This document shows positions 1-9,480 of a stretch of 64,000 nucleotides of DNA, piece after piece; the stretch's first letter is position 1, and the number at the start of each line of letters is the position of its first letter. Source of the DNA: Spongiibacter pelagi. GTDB taxonomy: Bacteria; Pseudomonadota; Gammaproteobacteria; Pseudomonadales; Spongiibacteraceae. The position numbers and the translations under genes are program-made. The stretch lies in NCBI RefSeq assembly GCF_014705705.1, contig NZ_JACXLD010000007.1, positions 62,001 to 126,000 on the forward strand. Direction: 5' to 3'. Under the pieces are notes generated by a model. That model saw only the letters and a program-made list of their open reading frames with translations, was not told the origin of the DNA and did no database searches.

Positions 1-374
1 AGACCGGTATGGAATTTAATCTGATCGAGGGCGTGGAGGTTGGTCGGATCTGACATACCCAAAAACAGGCGCTTACCCCGCTGCCATAACGGTAGAGCGT
101 GGAAGTTTTTAATGAGCTTATTGTCCACCACCTTCTGTGGGGCAAGGCTGGCTTCAAAACTCTGTAAATCTAAGAAGGGGATGCCAAATTCGTCAGATGC
201 GGTAGCGGCTATCTTTAAGCCATCCGCTAGGTTCTTGCTAACCAAATGAGAAACCAGGCTTTTCTTTTCTTTATTGGCGGCTTCTTGGGCTTTGCGAACG
301 AGGGACTCGTCAAGTACGCCATCGTAAACCAAGCGGCGAGCAAGACCATTTAGTGGTGGATTTGGATTGTTCAT
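1..374 (-). CDS. pilB: Type IV pilus assembly ATPase PilB (partial, N-terminal part only)
   Basis: The minus strand reads an open frame from an ATG at 374 off the left edge (about 124 residues). Its N-terminus (MNNPNPPLNGLARRLVYDG) and the following sequence (DEFGIPFLDLQSFE, LPLWQRGKRLFLGMSDPT) match the MshEN/GSPII_E N-terminal domain of PilB, the cytoplasmic hexameric ATPase that drives pilus extension. The Walker motifs lie outside the window. An in-frame TAA sits two codons upstream of the ATG, which fixes the start. It is transcribed away from the pilin genes, as in Pseudomonas, where pilB-pilC-pilD diverge from pilA. It has no strong Shine-Dalgarno sequence. Confidence 0.9.
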   Translation of the reverse strand, partial: MNNPNPPLNGLARRLVYDGVLDESLVRKAQEAANKEKKSLVSHLVSKNLADGLKIAATASDEFGIPFLDLQSFEASLAPQKVVDNKLIKNFHALPLWQRGKRLFLGMSDPTNLHALDQIKFHTG

Positions 375-487
375 ACTTTAAATCAGGGTTGTAAGTGTTT
401 GATTCATAGTAGTCCATTTTGGTAGAGGCTGTAAAAGCGTATAGGAGAGTGTTGATGGAGGTAATATCTAATGGTGTTGACAATTTT

Positions 488-502
488 TGTCACAAGCTGA
501 CG
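488..502 (+). promoter_or_regulatory. Candidate PilR-type enhancer site
   Basis: TGTC (488-491) and GACG (499-502) lie about 140 bases upstream of the sigma-54 promoter. PilR of Pseudomonas binds TGTC-containing repeats upstream of pilA. The match is short, so this rests mostly on position. Confidence 0.3.
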
Positions 503-631
503 GTCGCGGTCGTTTTTGTTTTAGCTGTCTATAACTGTAGTGAGGTTTGATCGGTGTTTTTTTAGGCAAAAAGGGTGCTTTCTGAGATTCTGTTCAAAAG
601 TTGGCGCTAAGGATTGGTTGAATTTATGAGT

Positions 632-647
632 TGGCCCAAGTTCTGCT
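632..647 (+). promoter_or_regulatory. Sigma-54 (RpoN) promoter of pilA
   Basis: TGGCCCAAGTTCTGCT fits the -24/-12 consensus TGGCACG-N4-TTGCW. The GG (633-634) and GC (645-646) doublets are 12 bases apart start to start, the spacing sigma-54 requires. The predicted start of transcription near 658 would leave a leader of about 80 bases before the pilA ATG. Sigma-54 and PilR control of pilA is established in Pseudomonas and Myxococcus. Confidence 0.8.
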
Positions 648-737
648 TTAGTTAGCTCAGTGATAGTTTCTTATCGCTAACAAAACAAGGCTTCATTAAA
701 GAAGTGATTTTGTGAGCATCGCTCAGGAGAACGTAAA

Positions 738-1142
738 ATGAAAAAGAACCAACAAGGTTTTACTTTGATTGAATTAATGATCGTTGTTGCGATCATCGGT
801 ATTCTAGCTGCAGTAGCACTTCCTGCTTACCGTGATTATGTGGCGCAGTCACATGGCGGAGCGGCTATGAAGGGTTTGGCCGGCTTCACAACGAAAGCTG
901 TTACTTGTGTGCAATCTGGTGTTGGATGCACTGGATTGGCGACTGAGATTGGTAACATCTCTGAGCTGTCCACTAGTGCTGCTCTTGCTGAAGGCACAGG
1001 TGCAAATTTGACTTGGAATGATGGTGTTTGTTCTGTAACAGCAGCTATTACTAATGATGGTGCGTTGACTTACTCTGCGGCTGCGACAGGAACAACTGCG
1101 ACAGCTGCTCAGTGTCAGGCTGGTGCTGGCGTTGGCTCGTAA
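738..1142 (+). CDS. pilA: Type IV major pilin PilA (first copy)
   Basis: The protein has 134 residues and a short type III leader (MKKNQQG) cut by PilD before Phe8, followed by the hallmark [20 protein letters not shown] helix with Glu at mature position 5. The globular part is only about 100 residues and carries four cysteines (57, 64, 98, 126), enough for two disulphides. The C-terminus is a serine (GVGS), notable because TfpO ligases of Pseudomonas attach glycan to a C-terminal pilin serine and a ligase-like gene lies two genes downstream. The start has a good AGGAGA site. A sigma-54 promoter precedes it and a perfect terminator hairpin follows, so it can be a monocistronic, highly expressed unit. 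Confidence 0.95.
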   Translation: MKKNQQGFTLIELMIVVAIIGILAAVALPAYRDYVAQSHGGAAMKGLAGFTTKAVTCVQSGVGCTGLATEIGNISELSTSAALAEGTGANLTWNDGVCSVTAAITNDGALTYSAAATGTTATAAQCQAGAGVGS

Positions 1143-1167
1143 TTTCGGAGCTTAGCTTCATCAAATG

Positions 1168-1203
1168 AAAAGGCTGGCCAAAGTAATTTGGCCAGCCTTT
1201 TTG
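1168..1203 (+). terminator. Intrinsic terminator after pilA
   Basis: A perfect 15-bp stem (1168-1182 with 1187-1201) encloses the loop GTAA and its 3' arm ends in a run of five T. It lies between the two pilin genes and should limit read-through into the second, favouring much higher pilA expression. Confidence 0.9.
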
Positions 1204-1220
1204 GTATTAGGGGAAGCGTT

Positions 1221-1625
1221 TTGTATAAAGTAAATAGTGGTTTTACTTTGATAGAGCTAATGATTGTTGTTTCAATCATCGGCATCCTTGCGGCGGTAGC
1301 ATTACCTTCTTACCGTGATTATATTGTTCAATCCCAGGGTGGAGCGGCAATGAAAGGGATGGCTACTTATTCAAGTAAGTCTGTTACTTGTGTGCAATCG
1401 GGTATCGGATGCGATGGGGTGGCTGCAGATATTGCAAGTACACCTGAGCTGAGTATCACCGGCGGCCCTCTTGGTGATGGGGTTGGTGCAACATTAGCAT
1501 GGGACAATGGCAAGTGTGTTGTAAGTGCTTTAATTAGTAATAATGGTTTGCTTAGTTATTCTGCGGCTAAGTCAGTAGGTAGCAGTGCTACCTCTGAGCA
1601 ATGCAGGGCTGGAGCGGGCTTGTGA
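1221..1625 (+). CDS. Second type IV pilin, PilA paralogue
   Basis: A second pilin lies directly after the pilA terminator. I start it at the TTG at 1221: an AGGGGA site at 1209-1214 precedes it, the product (leader MYKVNSG, then [20 protein letters not shown]) has 134 residues like PilA, and the longer frame starting at 1188 would begin inside the terminator hairpin. The four cysteines (57, 64, 99, 128) match those of PilA, as do AMKGMATY and VTCVQSG, so this is a duplication that has diverged mainly in the C-terminal half. It lacks the terminal serine (ends AGAGL). The rare start and upstream terminator suggest low or conditional expression, as a minor or alternative pilin. Confidence 0.9.
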   Translation: MYKVNSGFTLIELMIVVSIIGILAAVALPSYRDYIVQSQGGAAMKGMATYSSKSVTCVQSGIGCDGVAADIASTPELSITGGPLGDGVGATLAWDNGKCVVSALISNNGLLSYSAAKSVGSSATSEQCRAGAGL

Positions 1626-1662
1626 AACTGCTCAATTTTGTTTGTTACTTTAATAAAAGCCA

Positions 1663-3156
1663 ATGAAAATCAGAATAATTGAGAAAAGTAAGTTTATTTT
1701 TATTCCGTTTTTTTTATTTCTCTCTGTCCTTTCCTTTCTTCCTTCTGCTCGAGTAATAACAACCCTGCCTAGCTATGATGAGAAACGGCTTTGGCAAGTT
1801 TTTTCTCTGTTTGTTATAGGTTTGACTCTTCTGTTGGTAAGAGCATTAAGAGAAAGAATTTCTATTATTCTTATGGCTGCCCCCTTTTCCTATCGGTTGG
1901 CTTTTGTTCTCGTTTTCACTCTTGGGTTGTTTTTAGCTTTAAATTCACCTTATGGACGCTATGCCCTCCTTGAGTTGTTTTTGTTTTCAATGTTATTGGT
2001 CGCGGCGCTCTATATCACAGTTTGCTATCTAGCAGCACCGAAGTTTTTTACGAACGCCATTATATGGTTTTTCGTGATTTCTGTGACATTACATTTTCTA
2101 TCCTTTTTGCAAAATTGGATTTTGATACTGCTGTCGATTTCTCCGCCTAATTTCGATTATTTACGATATTTGTTTGGAAATCCTAGATTTATGAATCAGT
2201 GGCAGGGGATTATTCTGCCAATTTTCTTAGTGGCGCCATTAATTCTTTCCATTTCTAAAAAAAGATGGAGTTTTATTCATTTATTACTAGCTTCATTTTT
2301 TTGGGTAAGCATTTTCATCTCCGGTGGGAGAGGGGTTGTTTTAGCTCTAATTGTTGGCGCTGTTTTGAGTGGAGTACTTGTAGAAAAATCAGCTGCGAGA
2401 TTTTGGTGGGCGCTGCATTTTAAGGCCTTGGTAGGTGGGTTTTTATTATATCAATTTGTTAGGGCAAGCATTTTTTTTGCAACCGAATCATCAGGAGTGG
2501 ATGGTTTAGGGAGGATTCTAGGCGACACATCATCTTCTGGGCGTGTTGAAATTTGGCTTCAGGCTTGGCATCAATTTTTACAGCACCCTTGGCAAGGAAT
2601 TGGGGGGATGCACTTCCAGCTCAATTTCCCAGGCGGCATGGGTGTTTCTCATCCTCACAATATTGTTCTCCAACTTCTTGTTGAATGGGGGTTGCCATTT
2701 AGCGTCGCAGTACTGTCTATCGCCGGTTTTGCTTTTTTGAGATGGGCCAGTGCTTTAAAACATACACGAGATAAGCAAGTTCTTTTTCTAAAAGTGGCTA
2801 TCACTAATGGGATATTAACTGGCTGTGTACATTCACTATTTAGCGGTGTCTGGGTAATGCCATTAAGTCAGATGGCAATGGTACTGCTCATCGGTTGGGC
2901 TGTAGGAATATATATTCAAGAACATTCGCTGAATGTTGGTATTGAGCGCACTTCCCTTGGGAAATTTCCCTCTCATATTGCGTCTGTTGTATTGCTCCTG
3001 TCTTTAGGAGGAATTGGTTATGGGGTTTTTCCGGAGATATTGCGACTAAACGAATGGAGGATGGAGTCCTACCGGACTACAGGTAGTAGAAATTTCGCTC
3101 CGCGATTTTGGATGCAGGGCCGGATTCGGCCCTACATAAATAATGAGCAAAAATAA
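1663..3156 (+). CDS. O-antigen ligase family / pilin O-oligosaccharyltransferase-like protein
   Basis: This polytopic inner-membrane protein of 497 residues has roughly 10-12 hydrophobic segments. It carries Wzy_C-type signatures: SGGRG (220-224), SSGR-EIW (291-297), HPWQGIG (308-314) and a periplasmic loop with HPHN followed by LQLLVEWGLP (330-345). The family includes WaaL ligases, Wzy polymerases and the PglL/TfpO enzymes that move lipid-linked glycan onto pilin. Its place directly behind two pilins favours a pilin-glycosylating role, as for tfpO behind pilA in Pseudomonas aeruginosa; that is inference. The gene is clearly more AT-rich than its neighbours, which suggests horizontal transfer. 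No glycosyltransferases accompany it, so the glycan would come from elsewhere. Confidence 0.8.
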   Translation: MKIRIIEKSKFIFIPFFLFLSVLSFLPSARVITTLPSYDEKRLWQVFSLFVIGLTLLLVRALRERISIILMAAPFSYRLAFVLVFTLGLFLALNSPYGRYALLELFLFSMLLVAALYITVCYLAAPKFFTNAIIWFFVISVTLHFLSFLQNWILILLSISPPNFDYLRYLFGNPRFMNQWQGIILPIFLVAPLILSISKKRWSFIHLLLASFFWVSIFISGGRGVVLALIVGAVLSGVLVEKSAARFWWALHFKALVGGFLLYQFVRASIFFATESSGVDGLGRILGDTSSSGRVEIWLQAWHQFLQHPWQGIGGMHFQLNFPGGMGVSHPHNIVLQLLVEWGLPFSVAVLSIAGFAFLRWASALKHTRDKQVLFLKVAITNGILTGCVHSLFSGVWVMPLSQMAMVLLIGWAVGIYIQEHSLNVGIERTSLGKFPSHIASVVLLLSLGGIGYGVFPEILRLNEWRMESYRTTGSRNFAPRFWMQGRIRPYINNEQK

Positions 3157-3165
3157 CGCCTTGGC

Positions 3166-4461
<1,296 letters not shown>

Positions 4462-6720
4462 ATGCAAGATGATTCATACAAGGTCGTAGACTTGAATTCG
4501 CGGAGAGAGGCGACTCATCCCGTCGCGCTACCGCCGTCGATTGCAGCCCTTAAAGACAAAACCGAAGCTTTTCTTAGCGCACAATTCAAGCAGTTGCTTG
4601 ATAATGTAGATGACAACCTCTTCGACCTCGCAGAAGCCGCCAGTAACGCCAAAAACCAACAACAGTATTTTGATGCGATGCGAGAAATTCGCCTCAACCG
4701 GACACAGGTTGAAGAGCGCTTTTTGCAGGCGATAAGCACAAATTTCAAGCAATCTTCCACTTTTTCCCGTCCAAGTTTGCAGGAGTCAGGCAAAGCTAAA
4801 TTGCAATTGCTTGAGTCTGAAGCCCTTGAAGAGCTGGTTGCTCTGGAGGGAATGGGTAAGAAGGGCGAGCGCCAATTTATCCAGGAAGTCTGGCTGCTTT
4901 GTACTGCTTGGCAGCAGTTGCAATCTGGCCCGGTATTAGCCGCAGCAGATTTGCCGATGGGGCCGCAGAAGATTGCCAAGGCCTTGGGTGATGCCTGCCA
5001 GTCTCTGGAAATTGATATCAAATCCCGCTTGGTGTTGTTCAAGCTGTTTGAGCAGCAAGTATTGGATAAGTACGGTGCCCTGTTTGAAACGTTGGTGCCA
5101 GTGCTTGAAGCGCAAGGTATGCGCTTGGATGCGCTGAAGCAGCAGTCTCGTCAAGAGCAAGCTGCGGAGCCCCAGCCTGAAACACCTACTTCTGCAGCCT
5201 CTGGCAGTAGCGGAAATAACCAAGCGTCTGTTGAATTGGCCGCGCGTCTTACCGATGCGTTTGAAAATTTGATTTATAAGCCGGTTGGCGGAAGTTCGGA
5301 GCAAAAGAGCCAAATTTCCAAGCCATCTTTTATGATTGCCCTGCAGGATATGCAGCAATCTCAGTTCGGTGTTTTTAAGAATGCCGATGCGGCCAATGAA
5401 GGTGATTACAGTCTTGAGCAAATGAGCCAAAAATTATTGGCCCGTTTGCAGCAAATTAGCCGTGTTAGCGGTTCTGACTCTCAGGCGCTAGATCTAGAGC
5501 GCGATGCCAGCACCATTAGCTTTGTTGGCACGCTGTTCCAGTTTATGCTGGAAGGCGATGAGCTGTCTGCGCCGATTAAGAATCTGGTCGCTCGCCTGCA
5601 AATTCCGATTTTGAAAACCGCAATGCTGGATCGCAGCTTCTTTAATCACGAAGAGCATCCCGCGCGTAAACTGCTTTCTGCATTAGTGAGTGCGGGTATT
5701 GGTTGGTCGCCTACTGGCGCGGCAAATAAAGATCCCTTGTACCGCAAAGTCGATGAAATCGTGATGCGGATACTAGGCGATTTCAGTGTTGATACCCAAA
5801 TCTTCATCGATGTTTATCAGGAATTCCTGAACTTTCAGCAAAAGGCCATGCGCCGCGCTGAAATAATGGCGCAACGTACCGTAGATGCCGAGGGTGGTAA
5901 GGCGGTCGCTGAAACTGCCCGTGGTTATGTGTCTGCGCTGCTGGATCAAAAGCTGGCCGATGGCAGCATTCCCAGTGTGGTGTCTAAAATTTTGCGCGAG
6001 GGCTGGAGCAAAGTCTTGTTCCTGAGCTATGTGCAACAAGGCGTAAATTCTGAGCGCTTTAACAAAAATGTTGAATTTATCGACCGCCTGCTTTGGAGTG
6101 TGTCTCCCTCTACTGAGCTGGGTCATCGCAGCCAATTGATTGCTGCCCTGCCGGGGCTGATTGAAACCCTGCGCCACGGTTTTAATCAGGTTTCACTGAA
6201 TGGTTATGAGGTGAAACAGTGGTTGGATCAGTTGGAGCGTTTGCATCTGGCCAAGCTGAGTCGCGCTGCGCAAAATCCAAGTGCCAATGCGAGTTCGGCT
6301 AATTCTGCCGGTGAGCTTGCCGAGCTGGATGCAAGCTTGTCTCAGTTGGATCAGAAGCAAGAAACACCCAAACGCCACTCAGTACCGCTGGGTGACGAGA
6401 TGGCTGCCCCGATTCCTGAAAGAACCACGGGCGATGCCGCCGAGCGCATTAATGCTTTGCGTGTGGGCTGCTGGGTTGATCTTCGTCAAGAAGCGGACAA
6501 GACCCTACGCTGCCGTCTTGCTGCAGTGATTAATGGTATTGGCAAATACATTTTCGTTAACCGTGCTGGCATCAAAGTGGCTGAATTTAACCGCGAAGGT
6601 TTGATGGCGGCACTGATGGACGACAGCTTGGTAATTATCGAAGACCATATGATGTTTGATCACGCGCTGGAGTCGGTGATCAGCAATATGCGCGAAATGA
6701 AGGATCGTCCGCTGGAATAA
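4462..6720 (+). CDS. DUF1631 family protein
   Basis: A large cytoplasmic protein (752 residues from the ATG at 4462; an in-frame GTG at 4447 would add five). It is mostly alpha-helical without membrane segments, with a Gln/Ser/Ala-rich linker around 230-260, and ends in a compact beta-rich segment (RVGCWVDLRQEADKTLRCRLA, YIFVNRAGIKVAE) that resembles a PilZ-like barrel. The family (PF07793) is known from Pseudomonas at the same place between nadC and ampD, where old annotations as thymidine phosphorylase are wrong. Function is unknown. The location beside pilus and cell-wall recycling genes, and the PilZ-like end, invite a c-di-GMP or surface-related hypothesis only. Confidence 0.85.
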   Translation: MQDDSYKVVDLNSRREATHPVALPPSIAALKDKTEAFLSAQFKQLLDNVDDNLFDLAEAASNAKNQQQYFDAMREIRLNRTQVEERFLQAISTNFKQSSTFSRPSLQESGKAKLQLLESEALEELVALEGMGKKGERQFIQEVWLLCTAWQQLQSGPVLAAADLPMGPQKIAKALGDACQSLEIDIKSRLVLFKLFEQQVLDKYGALFETLVPVLEAQGMRLDALKQQSRQEQAAEPQPETPTSAASGSSGNNQASVELAARLTDAFENLIYKPVGGSSEQKSQISKPSFMIALQDMQQSQFGVFKNADAANEGDYSLEQMSQKLLARLQQISRVSGSDSQALDLERDASTISFVGTLFQFMLEGDELSAPIKNLVARLQIPILKTAMLDRSFFNHEEHPARKLLSALVSAGIGWSPTGAANKDPLYRKVDEIVMRILGDFSVDTQIFIDVYQEFLNFQQKAMRRAEIMAQRTVDAEGGKAVAETARGYVSALLDQKLADGSIPSVVSKILREGWSKVLFLSYVQQGVNSERFNKNVEFIDRLLWSVSPSTELGHRSQLIAALPGLIETLRHGFNQVSLNGYEVKQWLDQLERLHLAKLSRAAQNPSANASSANSAGELAELDASLSQLDQKQETPKRHSVPLGDEMAAPIPERTTGDAAERINALRVGCWVDLRQEADKTLRCRLAAVINGIGKYIFVNRAGIKVAEFNREGLMAALMDDSLVIIEDHMMFDHALESVISNMREMKDRPLE

Positions 6721-6809
6721 CCTAGCAGTAATAATCTGGCACCTGCTGTTCTTGAAATTTTCCCTTAAATACTAGACTCTCCACTCACGTCACTGTGAGT
6801 GGTTTGCAT

Positions 6810-7358
6810 ATGTACGCCATAAATGAAGCGGGTTGGTTATTAAATGCCGACCACTGTCCTTCCCCCAATTTTAATGCGCGCCCGAATAGTCGCGATATCT
6901 CGCTATTGGTGATTCACAATATCAGCTTGCCGGCCGGCAAGTTTGGTCTTCCCTATATTCGACAATTATTCTGCAATACCTTGGATTGTGAGTGCGATCC
7001 GAGTTTTGCAGATTTGAAAGGCTTGGAAGTGTCAGCGCATTTGCTGATTGCTCGTGACGGTAGCATTACTCAGTTTGTGCCATTTACCGAGCGTGCGTGG
7101 CATGCGGGTGTGTCGCAGTTTTGCGGGCGTGAAAACTGCAATGATTTTAGTATAGGTGTCGAGTTGGAGGGGGATGACACTACGCCCTACACCGAGCAGC
7201 AATACCGCGAGCTGCAACTGGTGACGCAAACACTGCAATGCTACTATCCGGGCATTACCAAGGAGCGTATTGTGGGTCACTGCGATATTGCGCCCGGCCG
7301 TAAAACCGATCCCGGTCCGGTGTTTGATTGGGAATATTATAAAAAGGCTCTCGACTAA
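6810..7358 (+). CDS. ampD: 1,6-anhydro-N-acetylmuramyl-L-alanine amidase AmpD
   Basis: AmpD is a cytoplasmic zinc amidase that removes the peptide from anhydromuropeptides during murein recycling, keeping AmpR-controlled beta-lactamase low. From the ATG at 6810 the protein has 182 residues, close to the 183 of E. coli. The zinc ligands are visible as His36 (VIHNIS), His157 (GHCDIAPGRK) and Asp167 (TDPGP), with the catalytic Glu119 (VELEGDD). The GTG at 6795 is possible, but GAGTGG at 6797-6802 fits the ATG as ribosome site. It is two bases from ampE and forms an ampDE pair. Confidence 0.95.
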   Translation: MYAINEAGWLLNADHCPSPNFNARPNSRDISLLVIHNISLPAGKFGLPYIRQLFCNTLDCECDPSFADLKGLEVSAHLLIARDGSITQFVPFTERAWHAGVSQFCGRENCNDFSIGVELEGDDTTPYTEQQYRELQLVTQTLQCYYPGITKERIVGHCDIAPGRKTDPGPVFDWEYYKKALD

Positions 7359-7360
7359 CT

Positions 7361-8215
7361 ATGGAATTTCTCGCGGTTCTGATTGCTTGGGGCGCCGTCC
7401 AATTTTGGGGAAGTGGCGGTGTGGTTCAGCAAGACGGCTGGTTTGGCCGTTGGCGTGAAATACTCTCCGCAATTAAGCTTTCTTGGTTGCGCCTGTTTCT
7501 AGTCGTTATTCCTCCCGCGATATTGGCGGGCCTGCTGCTTGCCTTATTTGACGGGGTTTTATTCGGCCTTTTTGAGCTGATTTTGTCCGTTATTCTGTTG
7601 TTATACAGCCTTGGTCGCGGTGATTTTCAAATTCAGTTGCGAATGTACCGCAATAGTTGGATTCATGGAGACCTTGCCGGTGCCTTTCATCACGGTCAGG
7701 GTTTTAGTGTTGAATTGAATGAGGCGGGTGCAGAAAATGCACTGGAGTTGCACCACAGCGTGCGCCGGGCGATTCTGTATCAGGGCTTTGAACGCTGGTT
7801 TGCGGTGGTGTTTTGGTTTGTTGCACTGGGGCCAGTAGCGGCATTGGTCTACCGTTTGCTGTTTTTGATTAGCAGCGATAAAGAGATCGAGCAAAACGAG
7901 CGCAACACAGTGGCGCAGATTCTGTACTATTTTGAGTGGACGCCCGCGCGATTGCTAGGCTTTGCCTTTGGTTTGGTTGGTCATTTTGAGTGCTGTTTTG
8001 GCAGCTTGAGCCGCCAGTTTCTTGCACCAATTTCATCGATTGATTTGCTGGATGAACTTGCCGATTGTGCTGTGCCAGATGTTCGCCAGAATAGTCAGGT
8101 CGACGGCGAGCAGTTTATGAGCGATGCGCTTAAAGAACTCGATGCGATCCAAAATCTGCTGACCCGCAGTTTAGTGTGTTGGATTGCCGTAATCGCCGTC
8201 TACCAACTAATCTAG
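7361..8215 (+). CDS. ampE: Inner-membrane regulatory protein AmpE
   Basis: A 284-residue integral membrane protein directly behind ampD. It has hydrophobic segments near the N-terminus (LFLVVIPPAILAGLLLALF), around residue 145-165 and at the C-terminus, and the CobD/CbiB-like region (FERWFAVVFWFVALGPVAALVYRL) seen in AmpE proteins. AmpE is associated with beta-lactamase induction together with AmpD, but its molecular role is unclear. Annotation rests on the ampDE arrangement, size and topology. Confidence 0.88.
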   Translation: MEFLAVLIAWGAVQFWGSGGVVQQDGWFGRWREILSAIKLSWLRLFLVVIPPAILAGLLLALFDGVLFGLFELILSVILLLYSLGRGDFQIQLRMYRNSWIHGDLAGAFHHGQGFSVELNEAGAENALELHHSVRRAILYQGFERWFAVVFWFVALGPVAALVYRLLFLISSDKEIEQNERNTVAQILYYFEWTPARLLGFAFGLVGHFECCFGSLSRQFLAPISSIDLLDELADCAVPDVRQNSQVDGEQFMSDALKELDAIQNLLTRSLVCWIAVIAVYQLI

Positions 8216-8254
8216 CTAGCTTTAATCTAGCTACCTTCTGATTGCAGCAATAAA

Positions 8255-8809
8255 TCAGCGTTTGTCGGCGGGTAGCCAGAGCACTTCCTGATCACCATTG
8301 CGACGCGCGAGCAGTCGTGCGGCCACAAACAAAAAATCCGATAAACGATTCAGATATTTGGGGCTGGCTTCGGTCAGTTCTGCCGATTTGCTCAAGCCCA
8401 CAAGGCAGCGCTCGGCACGGCGGCAAACTGCTCTTGCGGTGTGACACTGCGCGGCGGGGCGATTGCCACCGGGTAAAATAAAATTTTTCAGCGGCGGCAG
8501 GTCTTCATTTAATTTGTCGAGGTTTTGCTCGATTTCTTCAATCCGTCCCGCTTCCAAAAGGGTGTAGCCGGGTACCGCCAGTTCGCCGCCGAGATCAAAC
8601 AAGTCGTGCTGAATACGGGAAAGAAGCGGGGTAAGCACATCGGCGTTGTCCAGTTCGGCAAGTAGCAGACCGATATGCGAATTTAACTCATCGACAGTGC
8701 CAATCGCTTCCATGCGCAGATCGTCTTTGGCAATGCGGCTGCCATCCCCCAGGCCGGTAGTGCCGTCATCGCCGGTGCGGGTATAAATTTTAGAGAGTCT
8801 GTGCCCCAT
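8255..8809 (-). CDS. Cob(I)yrinic acid a,c-diamide/cob(I)alamin adenosyltransferase, PduO type
   Basis: This ATP:corrinoid adenosyltransferase attaches the 5'-deoxyadenosyl ligand to cob(I)alamin or its precursor. The 184-residue protein starts with the PduO-type ATP-binding motif (YTRTGDDGTTGLGDGSRIAK), followed by VDELNSHIGLL and the C-terminal FILPGGN and RAVCRRAER, which bind the triphosphate and form the trimer interface. It is unrelated in fold to BtuR/CobA. It is divergent from cobU across about 130 bases, so both may share regulation, but I see no B12-box riboswitch there. Confidence 0.95.
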   Translation of the reverse strand: MGHRLSKIYTRTGDDGTTGLGDGSRIAKDDLRMEAIGTVDELNSHIGLLLAELDNADVLTPLLSRIQHDLFDLGGELAVPGYTLLEAGRIEEIEQNLDKLNEDLPPLKNFILPGGNRPAAQCHTARAVCRRAERCLVGLSKSAELTEASPKYLNRLSDFLFVAARLLARRNGDQEVLWLPADKR

Positions 8810-8939
8810 GTGTTTTGCCTCTTGCTGCGCTGTTAAACTAGCGGCCCTAAAAACTGAGGGCCTACTATACGTGACATCACTTCACTAGGCACCTCAAGAG
8901 GTGGCTTAAGCTGGCTCAAGGTAATTGTGGAGACATGTT

Positions 8940-9455
8940 TTGCTAGAACTGTATTTGGGTGGTGCGCGCTCGGGTAAAAGTCGCTTGGCCGAGCAGCGGG
9001 CGCTGCAATCCGGATTAGAGAAAATCTATATCGCTACGGCAGCAGCGGGTGATGCAGAAATGACGGCGCGCATTGCGCACCATCAACTGCAGCGAGAAGG
9101 ACAGACTTGGCTTACAGTGGAGTCCCCGCTGGCGTTAGCCGAAACGCTGAAACACTATGCTTCAAGCGGGCGATGCCTGTTAGTGGATTGCCTGACCCTG
9201 TGGTTGAGCAATGCCTTATTCGCGGAAAACGAGGTTTGGCAACGGGAAAGTGAAGACTTGCTAACCTTGTTACCTGAGTTGTCCGGGCATATTATTCTGG
9301 TCAGCAACGAAGTGGGGCAGGGAATTGTGCCCTTGGGAGAGATTAACCGCCGATTTGTGGATGAGTCCGGCCGTTTGCATCAGCGTATTGCCGCTATTGC
9401 CGACCGGGTAGTGTTTGTTACGGCGGGCATAGAACAAGTTTTAAAAGCCGGCTAA
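8940..9455 (+). CDS. cobU: Bifunctional adenosylcobinamide kinase / adenosylcobinamide-phosphate guanylyltransferase CobU
   Basis: CobU phosphorylates adenosylcobinamide and activates it with GTP in the lower-ligand assembly of cobalamin. The P-loop GGARSGKS lies at residues 7-14, followed by VDCLTLWLSN and VSNEVGQGIVP with LGEINRRFVDESG, all typical of the family. I start at the TTG at 8940 because GGAG lies seven bases upstream and the product then begins right at the P-loop strand; a TTG at 8925 is an alternative adding five residues. It opens the cobU-cobT-cobC operon. Confidence 0.93.
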   Translation: MLELYLGGARSGKSRLAEQRALQSGLEKIYIATAAAGDAEMTARIAHHQLQREGQTWLTVESPLALAETLKHYASSGRCLLVDCLTLWLSNALFAENEVWQRESEDLLTLLPELSGHIILVSNEVGQGIVPLGEINRRFVDESGRLHQRIAAIADRVVFVTAGIEQVLKAG

Positions 9456-9480
9456 ATCGGCAAAAGAAAGGATTGGGCTT

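Larger units (their letters stand above)
375..737. other. Intergenic regulatory region between pilB and pilA
   Basis: This gene-free stretch of 363 bases separates two divergent pilus genes. It holds the sigma-54 promoter at 632-647, a possible activator site near 488-502 and a leader hairpin (GTTAGC at 651-656 pairing with GCTAAC at 676-681). I see no convincing small ORF. The part between 375 and 480 must also carry the pilB promoter, but I could not pick it out with confidence. Confidence 0.6.

Noticed and set aside
1188-1220. Longer start for the second pilin at the TTG at 1188
   Set aside because: It lies in the 3' arm of the pilA terminator and adds 11 residues that would give a non-standard leader; the TTG at 1221 has a ribosome site and equals PilA in length.
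8810-8939. Cobalamin riboswitch upstream of cobU or the adenosyltransferase
   Set aside because: The spacer is only about 130 bases and contains no B12-box-like element.
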